Assembly: GCA_007449985.2 (NCBI GenBank)
Contig: VIIQ02000679.1
Coordinates: 325,001 to 389,000, forward strand
Source: Desmodesmus armatus
Taxonomy: Eukaryota > Chlorophyta > Chlorophyceae > Sphaeropleales > Scenedesmaceae
Reading direction: 5' to 3'
Length of the DNA: 64,000 nt
Below, piece after piece: positions 22,826 to 34,800 of this stretch; the first letter of the stretch is position 1, and each line of letters opens with the position of its first letter. Under the pieces are notes generated by a model that saw only the letters and a list, made by a program, of their open reading frames with translations, was not told the DNA's origin and did not search any database. A program made the translations under genes and the position numbers.

Positions 22826-25800
22826 TCCTGGGGGCAGCAGCCCGCCCAGCCAGCAGCAGCCCACACCTGCCACAACCACTACCAGCAGCAGCAGCAGGCA
22901 AGGCAGCCACAGCAGCTTTGAGTTTGCCCAAGAGCCCAACCTGCCAGGTCTGGAGGCTGCGAGCAGCTGGGTGGTGTTTTCAGACCTTCATGTCAGCACT
23001 AAGACCATGCAGTCGACATTGGAAGTGCTTAGGAGGGTGCATGAGGAAGCAGCTAGCAGACAGGCGGGCATCTTGTTCCTAGGTGAGCGCCATCCTCAAC
23101 AGTAGCTGCAGCCGCAGCTGCGTTGGCTCAATGATGGACAGCAGCAGGGGTTGCCAGACTTGCCCTTGCAGGGTTCAGCAAAGTGTCCCTGCCTGTCAGG
23201 TCAGCCTTGTGAGCGTTGATCCTCCCCCCTCCCCCCAGCTCAGCCTGAACCATGTAACAGTAACAGTAACAGGAGTTTTCAGAGGCATCTTGGAGGTTTC
23301 TGTGTGTGCCTGGCACCACAGCTGTGCCCCCACTCAGACTTCGATTGACGTACCAAGGCGCCGCCGCACCTCACCTAGTGCAGCGCAGCAGGCATGCTTT
23401 GAACCCAGGACCTGTCTGACGCTGGGACCCTGACTTAACCACTGTGGCCCCTGTGCACAGGCGACTTCTGGGACAGGCGCGGGGATCTGCCTGTGATCCC
23501 CCTCAACAACATCCAGCAGGAGATAGCAACCTGGCAGGACACACCCCTACTGATGCTGCCTGGGAACCACGACCAGGTGCGTGACCTGGAAAGGGCCCCT
23601 GTATAAAGGGCCCAACTTGAGGTGCGCTTATTGTTTTGTTTGGGTGAGGTTGGGGGGGGGGGCGGGGGAGAAGTGGATTTGAGGACGGCTCACAGGGAAG
23701 ACATGTTTGCCACGCAGCTATGGCATCCCCCACTGTGGAAAAGCCGGGTGCCGGTCAGGAACATTCCAGGACTTTGTTGTGACATTGCACCCTGATTTGT
23801 TTGCTCTCATGCGGGGCTAACTTGTGCATGTTGTGAGCTGCTGGTCACCCTGCATGCGTGGCCTGATGCGGACAGTGAGGACATACCAAGTCTTATGGTT
23901 GGGCCTCAGAAGCCTACTAGCTGAGTAGCCGACCCAATAGAAGCCCTGGAACCCAATTTCTGCGTGCACTTGCTGGCTAGCAACAGCACAGCACTATGTG
24001 TTTGACTGCTGCTTGATATTGCTGCGGCTGCTGCGTTTGTGCAATTGCTAGGTGGACCTGCGTGGTCATCACCACGCCCTGCACCCTGTCGCTGTGGCCG
24101 CCCACTGCGCACACGTGTTCACTGAGCCAACACTCTACAGGTGAGGGGACATTATGCCGATGGGTATGTATAGAATGGCACTGAATGCTAGTGGATTTTA
24201 ATCATTTAGAGCCTGTTCCACTGTTATGTTGGCAGGGATTCCAGTCCAAGGTAAAAGACAATTCCACTTGAAATTAGTCATGTCCAGACTTCCACTGGCA
24301 CTATGTGGTGAGGGGGTGTGCTGAGAGGTTATCGCCGCAGGCTGGCTGTTGTTGGTGTGCAACAGGCTCAGCCTGTGCAACCACAGGCTGTTGTTGCTGC
24401 CACGGTGCCATGGCAAGTTGCTGTGCGCCTGATGCCGCGGTGGGCAGCCAATAGCACCTCCTTTTCAGTATTAGTACAGTCTTAGCAACGCTGTCGCGTC
24501 GTCACAAAAGCCTAAGGTTGATAAGGGGCGTCATTGCTTGGGCCTGGCTGAAGTCATGTGTGCTGCATGCCTCAGCTAACATTGGGGAGGGCTGCTGAGC
24601 TGGCACAACCCTGTCAACTGGCATGCAACCTCCCTGCGTTGAGAAAGGGGCTTGCTAGCGACGTTGACATATCAGATTACGTACATGCAGAGCACGGCAG
24701 CGCTTTTCTCCGTGACCACTGCACCGCACGGTTCCACGGTGGAAGGCGAAGGCACAGGTCGCTGCGACGGTTGCCGCTGCGTCGGCTTTCGCGCAAAAGA
24801 CATGGCCGGCAGTGCCCCATGCGAAATCAAGCACAAAACGGAAAAGCAAAGAACGTCTGAATCGGCTATGAGATACTAGTTGAGGCCAGTGGTGTGATGA
24901 CTGGATTTAGTCATGACACACTCACTATGCCTAAAGGCAATGCTTGATCTGCGAAGGGCGCCAATCAACGCTGTCTGAAACCCCTACCTCAGCGATTTCT
25001 TTTGGCACTGTCAACTATGGCGCCGGTTCTCAGACCTACTCTGAAGTCCTGCCTCATGGCTGCACTCTACGTCTTCACTCTGCTGGGGCCTTCAAGGGAT
25101 TGGGCCTGGCCAGCAGCATGGTTCATCCTTGCTGCCTCTGCAGTGCTGCTGGTGCTGCCCTGCTATCTACACACCAGGGCCTTCAATCCTGGCCTTGTGC
25201 AGGAACGTCACAAGCCTCTGCACACACCAGGCACAGCAGAGTCTGAGACGCTACTTGTTCCGGCCATATCAGGGGGGTGGACAATGAATCTCGCGGGTGT
25301 TGCAGTCAGCTGTAGAGCAAGTCCTAAGGAACAAAGTGATATGCTTAAAAAATGCAGCCTTGCTCTGGTGTTTCGGCAATTTGAATAAACGTATGCCCCG
25401 CTGCGCAGATTGGCGGTAAGCGGAATTCTCGTTTTTCCGGCCCAGCTGGCCCCAGCACTGGCTCTCAAATGTTTGTCCTGTATCTCTGCAAGGCCGTGCT
25501 AGCTTGTGCCTTGTATCTGTGCGGTGTACATGCAGCAAGAGCGAAGTATTGCTGCAGTGAGATTGTGCTGTCTCGCCCTGTACTGTGTTGGAGCGGTGAA
25601 ATTGGCATTCTGGGACCTGGGGTAACTGATGTGACCTTCAGCATACTGTACCACATAAAGGCCTCACCGCGGGCTCATCTGCGTAGCTGATTCCGCTTGA
25701 TAGTGTTGTTGTGAGTCGAAATGTGCTGCCAGTCGCTGCTGTGTGGTTGCTCTTTTGTCCGTGGTTGGCTGACGTAACCGTTGACTGTGTTTCTGGCGCT

Positions 25801-28800
25801 GCTGAGCCTCTCAGGGAGTCTTTGGACCGAGCTACGCGAGAACAGCCTGGCAAGCCTCGTAACTTTGTGGAAGGAATGCGCACATTAAACGCAATTGCTT
25901 TGCATGAGAAACGCTGCACACGAGTGCGTCTGCTTGGGCTGAGCCGGCGAAACCCCCAGAGAATCATTGTCCACCCCCCTGTGTCTAACCCCTGACCTGC
26001 ACCCTGACTGACGTCCGTGTTCTCTGAGGAAACACGGACGATTGCGGCCTTGTTTTCAGTGAAATCAATGCTTGTAATGCGTACGTTCTTGTCAGCTCTG
26101 CAGCCCCTGTGCAACTCGCCATCTTGATTTTAGCAGTCAGCAGGAGTGTCAGCATCTGCTGTGCTGGATTCTTGGTTTCTTCTAGCGGCTTCATCTTGCT
26201 CTGCAATTCAAACTGTTGAACTTGCATGTTGTCAAGTAAAAGTTTCAGCTCAGCAGAGAGGCTGGAGCAGCAGCAGCAGCAGCTGAGGGCTGGTGTGATG
26301 TTCCAGATCAACCAACAGGTGTGTGGGCCACACTGCAGCACACCAGCAGGAGCATCGGCCCCATGAAGCATTCTCAACATTATGATTTTACTTGGTGAAT
26401 GCATTGGAGGCCCCCTGCACATCCAGATCAGGCTCAGCACAGAACAGCCTTGGCAGCAGCAGCAGCAGTAATTGCAAGAACAGTGCCACTAAGCTGCATG
26501 AGACCCACAGCAGAGCTACACAGAAGAAGCAGCCAGCATGCATGGTGCTGGATCAGCAGTTGAAAACCGAAGCAACTGCTCCCTGCCCTTCCTGCAGGTA
26601 CTTACAGCCAACATGCAACACTAAGGAGGCACCAACGACGACACGAGTCGAGCCCCACACCATGACCACCAGATGCAAGGAGCAGATGAGACCCATAGGT
26701 GGGTGAGACTGGTGTGTCACGCAGCAGCAGCAGAGACATATGCCAGCACCACAGGCAGCTGCCTTGGTGAGGCAGAGCAACCGTGCAGTTGAAGGGTGCC
26801 AAACCACAATCGCTGCTACGACGCACAAGCGTTACAGCGCTCAGCTGAGCTCAAGGGCAGTGTAGTTGCCACCAACAGCAGTGAATGCCTCCCAAGTGTC
26901 TGGCAGTGTGGTGATATCAGATGCAGTCCTGCTGGCTGGCATAGGGCATTCAAAAGTAGCATACTGCCCCTTGGACCTTTGTGGGGTAGCGTTCGTGTTG
27001 GGGTACAATTGCATACACTGCAGCAGCCAGCTGTGCGTCTCCTCATCCATGTGACTATGCACGTGCTCAATGGACCTCTTGCATTTAGTTGGGTGGGGTG
27101 GATGAAGCAGCAGCTGCCATCCCTGAGGCAGGAGGCTGGCTGCTTCGCTGTGCACCATGGGGACCCCAGTCGCTGCAGATGATGAAGTGCTCTGTGTGCC
27201 TCAGCCAGCAGCAACATATCTGTCCTGCAGCCCATGCACAGCTCCCTGAACATGTCATTGTTATGTGCTGTTGTAATGTATGTGGTTGGCTGGATGGATG
27301 TCCTGGACCCCCCTTTGTGTGCAGGTGCATTGCGGCGAAACCAAGGCGACATGCGCAAGGCGGGGCGAACATGCGGGCAGCACAGCAGCACAGCAGTGAT
27401 GAGATGCCACAAGATAGTCGACCCCACACCATATGCAGGCCACACTGGTTGCTGCAAGCAGCAGCTTTACTACAACTGCAGCTGCCAGCCAGGCGCACAG
27501 CACGTGGCATGCTTGGGGGGCGGAACCGCCAACCCCAGCGAAACAGCCCTCAACGGCCACGCATGCAGCAGGAAGGGCAGCAGCTGGCAGGGGGTGCTGT
27601 ATGGATTGTGTGATGCTGAGCAGTTGATTGAGCTATATGCTGTAGAAGCACATAGCCTTGACAAGCCTGAACATGCTGTTGTGTTTGAGGGGTTGACCGT
27701 GTGCCCTGCGTCAAACCGCGAAAATGTCATTGTTGCCGCGGCATGCAGCTTGGTAATCAAAGTGAACGGCCAAGGGCACAGTACTATAGTACTGACACAT
27801 GCCAACAGTTGTGACAGTAGCCTTGCTGAAATGAGGCTCAAGGACCAGTTGTATGCTCAAGAGGTCCTGGGGTAGGGTTTGAGTGTGTTGCGGTTGTTGA
27901 TGGTTGAGGACATCAGCAACACAACAGCCCTAGCTGCCCTATGCAAAAGATGCCAAGCAGCCAGGCGACAATGGTGACAGTGCCATATGCCAAGGCCAAG
28001 GCAAGGGTGGCACAGTAGGTGACGGTGCCCCGGGAGGGTCATGTTGCCGGTGGTGGGGGGGTAGGGGGGTGGCGGCCCAGAAACTGTCATTGGCGACGGC
28101 TGCTAGCACAGGCCATGAACACTGGTAAGGCTAGGGTGGGTGCACTAGCGCTGCCGAGTGTGACACAATGGCGCACTGTGCCGGGGCCCTTGTAGCCCTG
28201 TTGGTGCCAAGTCAGTGCACAGCCCCAGACACAGGGGGGTGGACAATGAATCTCGCGGGTGTTGCAGTCAGCTGTAGAGCAAGTCCTAAGGAACAAAGTG
28301 ATATGCTTAAAAAATGCAGCCTTGCTCTGGTGTTTCGGCAATTTGAATAAACGTATGCCCCGCTGCGCAGATTGGCGGTAAGCGGAATTCTCGTTTTTCC
28401 GGCCCAGCTGGCCCCAGCACTGGCTCTCAAATGTTTGTCCTGTATCTCTGCAAGGCCGTGCTAGCTTGTGCCTTGTATCTGTGCGGTGTACATGCAGCAA
28501 GAGCGAAGTATTGCTGCAGTGAGATTGTGCTGTCTCGCCCTGTACTGTGTTGGAGCGGTGAAATTGGCATTCTGGGACCTGGGGTAACTGATGTGACCTT
28601 CAGCATACTGTACCACATAAAGGCCTCACCGCGGGCTCATCTGCGTAGCTGATTCCGCTTGATAGTGTTGTTGTGAGTCGAAATGTGCTGCCAGTCGCTG
28701 CTGTGTGGTTGCTCTTTTGTCCGTGGTTGGCTGACGTAACCGTTGACTGTGTTTCTGGCGCTGCTGAGCCTCTCAGGGAGTCTTTGGACCGAGCTACGCG

Positions 28801-31800
28801 AGAACAGCCTGGCAAGCCTCGTAACTTTGTGGAAGGAATGCGCACATTAAACGCAATTGCTTTGCATGAGAAACGCTGCACACGAGTGCGTCTGCTTGGG
28901 CTGAGCCGGCGAAACCCCCAGAGAATCATTGTCCACCCCCCTGTATCCACTCTCATCTTTCTGAGATACCTTGCTTCAGGGCTGGAGCACTACTGGCACA
29001 TGCATGCAATCCATCCCACAGTGTCACTGGGCGCCGGTGCTTCAAGTCCTTTCGTACAGCAAGCAGCAGCAGCATGCTTGGCTCTATCCCTCTTGGCCCA
29101 AACTTGGGCTGTATGCTCCAACCGATTTTACAGCTCAGTTGTGAGGGTGCAGTCAGACAGGGGGCACAGTGTGTGCTCATGCGGGCCGTATGCATGGGTG
29201 AGGCACCCTGGGTATGTTGCATTCAGTGTGCAGAGTGTTGCGGAGTCTGTGCTGTTGGAGTCGTGCTTGGCGCTGTTGTTTGCATTGGCTACAGTTGTGC
29301 TGTTGCTAGTGAGGACTGTGAAAGAGGATGCGTTTCTCAAGGCACACTTGCCTGGTTATGCTGCATATGCCCAGCGCACCAAGTATCGCTGGCTGCCATT
29401 TGTGTGGTAAAGTTACTCATCAGGTATCGTAATTGATCAACTTGTGGGGTTGATCTTGATCGCCTGGTTGAATGCATGCAGTGCTGCACCAAGTGTGACA
29501 GTCAAGCGTGTAGCCGACATGCCATGGTGTGCACCAGGACCACAAGACCTGGGTAGGGTTGCGCATGCCCACTTCAAAAGTTTTAGTGTTGCCTTTGGCA
29601 CCACGATGCGTGCAATTGGACAATGTATGGGTGATGGTCTAGAGGCAGCCGAGCACACCTGGGAGTATCCTTGGATGCTAGACTGATGGGTACTACTTGC
29701 ACACCTCCACTGCGCAGATTGTGCTTGCTGACTAGTGCCTGGAAGGGGTTTGCCTCAAGTCGGCATCAGCCAAATGAGTTGTCACGGGTGCCATGCATTG
29801 AGTGTGTGAAAGACCCTTTTATGATGACAAAGCACTGCCATGATTGGCAGTGCTGCATCTGTGTGGGCTGTCACTGATGGCGGCCATACTTGTAACTTGT
29901 AACTTGGGCCTGGGTATACGTACTGCGCTGTATCAGTCAGCGTGAGTGAATCAAACCGCTGCATCGCACATGCCAGCCAGCCTGCTGCACTGCTTCTTGG
30001 CCACTCTCGACAGCCCCAGCAGGCAAAGCAAGCCCAAAGACAGGCCACCCACATGCATGGCTTCAGTGCGATCAGCCACACACACCCCTGTTGACATTAC
30101 GTACCTGGCAGCCCCACCGCTATAGCAAACAAGTCTGGCTCTGCAAGATCTACCAAGGCAACACACAATTGACTGCTGCTGTCGCTGCTGTCACCAGGGA
30201 CTCTCTGTGGCTGCCATACCGGCGTGATGAGGGAGTGATACGTGATGCGATCAGCGCTGCCCTGCAGCAAGGGCCCCTCAAGGCCATCTTTGGACACGCT
30301 GACGTGGTGAGTGAAAATATCAGCATGCCAGCTGGCCTGAAGCAGCAACATTGCTTGCATCATGCACACCTTTCCCATGCACCTGCAGCAGATTGTGCGT
30401 GCAGGAGAAGCAAGTATGCCGTCTGACAGCAGTGTGCTTCCATGCTAGTTGGTCAAGGATGTCATGTTGTGTCCTTCCAAGCATGCCGTGCCGTGCTGTG
30501 CTGTGCTGTGCTGTGCTGTGCTGTGCTGTGCTGTGCAGTTGACGGCCCACATGAATGCGTCCTACCAAGCCAGGGACGGCTTGCCACCAGACCTGTTCCC
30601 TGAGCGTGTCCCAGTCTATCTCGGGCACTACCACTTCCCACACCAGGTGCCAGGGACCTACATCACCTACATTGGCTCACCATACCAGGGTAGGAAGCTG
30701 CTGCACTTGAATAGACTATTGGGAACTGCTGTGCTCTTCCGCCAGCACATTTGGTGCTCTGCATGCGCATGGTAGCTGTACTTGCAAGTGTCCACAGAAG
30801 TGTTGTTGTGACAGCAACTGTAAGGTGCCCAGCAGGGCATGTGCTAGGTTTGTCTTGCACCCGACCACCGCACAGGTTTGGAGTTTACACTCAACACCTG
30901 CATGGAGAAATGGCAGCTATGATGTGCGATCAACAGCAGCCCACTGCAGCCCGTCACATAATTCCAGGCAACTCTCCACCCCATCTGCTGCCTCCCACCT
31001 GGGGTTTGTGCTGTTTTTGCTGCCGTGCAGTGACCGCCAGTGAGGCTGGCCAGCAGAAGCGCTTACTGCTGCTCGATACCGACTGGCAGCAAGTTGATTC
31101 CATCCCCATCAACATTGGCCGCAAGTTCTTCAGCCTCTCTACACCAGCAGCAGCAACCAACGCAGCCGTCAGCAGCAGCACTGCCCGCTCAAGCTCTCTT
31201 GCTGCTGTGGCGGCGGATGAAGATGGCAGCAACAGTAATGAGGGGAGTGAGAGTGACCAGGACCCTTACTTGGGCCTTCCGGCAACAGAGGCAGCAGGGC
31301 GTGGTGTGTTGCAGATGGATGTGGGGTATATTCAGCAGCTGTTGGCGCAGGGTGCAGTGCAGGCGGGGGACTTGGTGCATCTGAGGGCAGAGCAGGATGA
31401 CAGCAGTGAGGCAGAGATCATGCAGATTGTCAAGGTGCTGGATGACAAAGGTGGGTTGGGGTGCTGAGCCATGTGTGTGACTGTGTCGCAAGGCAGCATG
31501 GCCCTTGCTTTTGTTGCGGTCACAGTGCCGCCTGCTGTCCTCCCCAGCTTACCTTGCTGTCTGCACCAGCAATTGTCATGCAACATCCTTCACTTCAGCG
31601 GTGGGAGGGACAAGCGGATAGTGCCACCGCTGGTGAAGGGGGCTCGCGCTTGGCGCTGATGCTGGTGTTAGTCACCACACCTTCCTGCTCGGTATGTATC
31701 ATCCTTTTGGTGCTGCGTCCTGCCCCTGGTCCCATCCCCGTCCCGCCCTCCGGATCCGTCCTGCAGGTGTCCAAGTTCAGGTCCACAGAGCCCCCTCCAG

Positions 31801-34800
31801 CCAGGTTTCAGCGCGCATCCATGCAGCAGAGCAGCTGAGCATGTCGCAGCTGTTGGAGGTGTATGCAGACAACGTGGGCATGAGTGAGGACGTGCGGCAG
31901 GCAGCCAGAGACGCTCTGAAGGTATATGCCTCCAGCAGTGGCCGAATACTGCTTTGAGAACACATGGCGGCTGTTGCTTTGCCTTGATTGGCAGCACAAG
32001 CGGCGTGTGGGCGGCCAGGGCGGTGTTTCAACTCCTTTATGCAGCCCAACTGGGGTAAGCTACAGGACAACAAGACAATGCTGGGTGCTGTGCTTATGCA
32101 AGTCATTGTGCTGACCTGATCCTCTGTTGTTTGCAGGAGCTGGGCAGCCAGAGCTCAGCGGTGCCGAAGCACAGCCACCTGGAGCTGGAAGAGGTCAGCA
32201 GCACTGCCGCTTTTTGAAGAAACTTCGCATACTTTGGTTACACTATTGCTTGCACACCAATTTGCATGACTGGCCATCACTTGCATGCACTTACTGAAAC
32301 CCACAATGGTTTTGCATACCGAACACCAAAGAGACAGGAACAGCTACCCCGGAGGCTGATCTGATGCAGCGTGCTCAAACAGCTGATGAATGGCCTCATA
32401 CATCATGCGCACAAGAAGTTGGGCCAGGTATGGATGCGTCATTGACACGAGTGTTTTCCCGGTCTTTTGTATCTGGCGTGTAGGTCACAGTGGAAGGCTT
32501 TGGGCCCTTTGCCCAGGCCATCAGCTACCCTCTGGCTGGCCGTGGTGTGGTTGCAGTGACTGGACTGAACAGGGATGACGCAGCGGCTGTGAGCAACGGG
32601 GCAGGGAAGACAAGCTTGCTAACCTCCCTACTGTGGGCCTTCAAGGTACGCTGGCGGGAACATATATCCGGCACACTGACAACCGTCAACCATCATAAAT
32701 GGCGGTTGTGCAGTTATCGGGAAGGTGCCAGGACAGCAGTGCTAGGCCCTGACAGAAGTGGTGCTGGGAAATAAGTCTAGTGGAATATATTCCACAGCAA
32801 CAAAAAGGCAGCTGGTGTGGCTGGGAGCCCCATGTGCGCCTGCTGTCCTTATCGGCTCACAGCTGCAGCAGCTGCTTGCATATGTGGGCATTGTGGTGCT
32901 GACACGATGCTGCCTTGCTGCTGCAGGCCCCTGACGGGCGCAGGATGACTAATGCTGACTACATCAATGACACAAGCAAGAAGGCACGCGTGACAGTCAC
33001 CGGACGCATCAACACGGTAAGGCATGCTGCGTTGCAGCCATGGTTGCCTACATGCTGACATGCTCGACCACGGGTCTTGACACAGTGCTTTACTTGATAT
33101 GTTATGCATGCAGCTGACAAGCCCCTCGCCTGCCACTTACAGCATGTACGTCACTATGCTGTGAAAGTGACATGAACACAAACACGGCTCACACGTCACT
33201 GATGTTACTCTCTTGTGCAAGGCTAAGTCACCACGCTTGCATGCCATGCACAGTGTGCACACCAACCACACTTGCATCTCCCCCTGTTGGCTGTGCAGGA
33301 GCCCTTTGAGTTGCTGCCCCCTTTTGTTCCGGCGCTTCCTTTGCAGCATAGCTGCTTGTTCACAGCGTGTAACACTTCTTCTCCGCTGTGCAGGAGCCCT
33401 TTGAGTTGACCCGCACTGCCACCAAGACCAAGAGCAGCCTGCAACTCCTTGTCAACGGACAGGACCTCACACAGCAGGAGCAGCGGCTCACAGAGAGGGA
33501 GCTGGAGGAGCGGTTTAGCGCCAGCCTGCTGCCCAGAACCCTGGTCTTCACACAGGAGGACCTGCTGGAGCTCCTGCAGGTGCGTGCATGTGTTTTTGCG
33601 TCTTTTGCATCTCAGTCATCCATGAAATATTGGATTGGACTGCTGAATGCAGATACATCAGCCATCAACTGGACAATGAGTGATGGGTCAGAAGCTGCGC
33701 AGTGCTGAGCCGCAAACTTGGCTTGAAGCAGAGGCTGCATGCTCAGCAGAAAGCATTCGTCAATTGCTGGCCACTGCGCTGTCGTAAGACGGCCGCTGCG
33801 CCACGTCCACCCGCTAACCCCCGACTCAGATCAAGCGCATCGGCTATCAATCTTTGCATCTCGCTCTTGCAGTACGGTGATGCCGCCTTCAAGCGCATGC
33901 TGAGCTCAGTAGTTGACACAGACTGTTGGGAGGAAGCTCGTGAAGCAGCAGCGGAGCAGCGCAAGGGCCTTGCCAAGCAGCAGGCCGTGGCGGAGGGGGT
34001 GATGCAGTCACTGTCTTCAGCGGTGTCGAGGCTTCAGCTAGACCTCCAGCACACCCAGCAGCAGGAGCAGGACTGGGCGCAGCAGACACAGGCACAACAG
34101 GTGCGGGTGTGCAGACGCAACGCACATGAGTTTGCAAGGAGCGAATTTCTACTCATAGCAGAGGGGTGCTGTCAGGACTGACCGCAGCATGACAACGCGA
34201 TGCCACTAGCATGCCAGACCCTGCAGTGAGAAATCTTGACTGCATGTGGGCAGTGGCGGCTGGGGCAGCTCTCTGTAGGGGTAACAGCGGTAGCAATCTT
34301 TGAGCGCCCGTAAGGTTGCTGAAGTCAGGCAGCAGGAGACTACGAATGCTGAGTGATCCGGTGGTTTGCTGTGTGCACTGTGTGCTGCAGGAGAGTGCCA
34401 CTGCCACTGAACAGCAGGGCCTGCAACATGCACACTTGGCAGCTCAGCACACGCAGGAGCAGCTACAGCGCTGTGCTGAGGCCCTCAGAGCGGTCAACTA
34501 CCTGCAAGCGGGCCTGCAGGACGCTATTACTGCTGCACGGCAGAAAGCAGAAGCAGCTTCAGCGCAGCTGTCGTCTGAAACAGACTCCAATTTTGACAGC
34601 CAGTCTGCAGATGCTGTCGATATGCAACAGCAGCAGGGCCGTGTGGAGGAGCCAGCATTGCCTGTTTGGGATGCAGCTGCTGCAGCAGCTGAGTTGCAGC
34701 CTTTGCTTCTTGCAGAGCAGACAGCATTTGATGCTCTGCAGAGGCAGAAGGGAGTCATGCAGGAGCTCAAAGGGCAGCTGGCTGCTGCTGCAGCACGGCG

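Larger units (their letters stand above)
25270..28943. mobile_element. 3674-bp composite element with identical 712-bp terminal direct repeats
   Basis: Direct repeats 25270-25981 and 28232-28943 look identical base for base. Each is itself bounded by inverted repeats starting CAGGGGGGTGGACAATGA, with one mismatch in 23. Only the outer flanks form a target duplication (TAT at 25267-25269 and 28944-28946); the inner flanks do not. The 2250-bp interior shows no reverse transcriptase, integrase or transposase that I can recognise, so it is probably non-autonomous. Direct repeats suggest an LTR/TRIM-type unit; the inverted-repeat ends and 3-bp duplication suggest a cut-and-paste DNA transposon pair. 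Classification is open. Confidence 0.85.
25017..29410 (+). pseudogene. ICMT/PEMT-family methyltransferase gene split by an element
   Basis: Host coding parts are 25017-25269 and 28947-29410; without the insertion and one copy of the duplicated TAT they form one 717-base frame (238 residues). The product is a small multi-pass membrane methyltransferase: hydrophobic helices near the start (LMAALYVFTLLG, WFILAASAVLLVLP), then the family motif GPYAWVRHPGYVAF, a helix pair, the acidic KEDAF and a PGYAAYAQRTKYRWLPFVW end. The RHPGY motif and the ED-x16-Y spacing match isoprenylcysteine carboxyl methyltransferases and related SAM enzymes; substrate unknown. With the element present, the N-terminal part runs 39 codons into it and stops at 25388, and an ATG at 28838 inside the element could start a C-terminal fragment containing the SAM motif. 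No intron is needed. The gene is nested, same strand, in intron 4 of the fused nuclease gene. Confidence 0.85.
24141..30197 (+). other. 6-kb intron 4 hosting another gene
   Basis: Phase-2 donor at 24141 and acceptor at 30196-30197 join TEPTLYR to DSLWLPYRRDE, as expected for the phosphoesterase domain. All other introns of this gene are below 1.8 kb. The intron carries a complete ICMT-family gene on the same strand, and inside that the composite element. Confidence 0.8.

Noticed and set aside
25273..25978. Reading each 712-bp arm as an independently inserted MITE
   Set aside because: Neither arm has matching flanks of its own; only the outermost flanks (TAT) duplicate, and they restore the host frame.
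26816..27875. Open frames inside the composite element as a transposase or reverse transcriptase
   Set aside because: No catalytic motifs of RT, integrase, DDE transposase or tyrosine recombinase seen on either strand.
29420..29880. Possible extra exons after the ICMT stop
   Set aside because: The methyltransferase ends naturally at PFVW and nothing downstream resembles the family.
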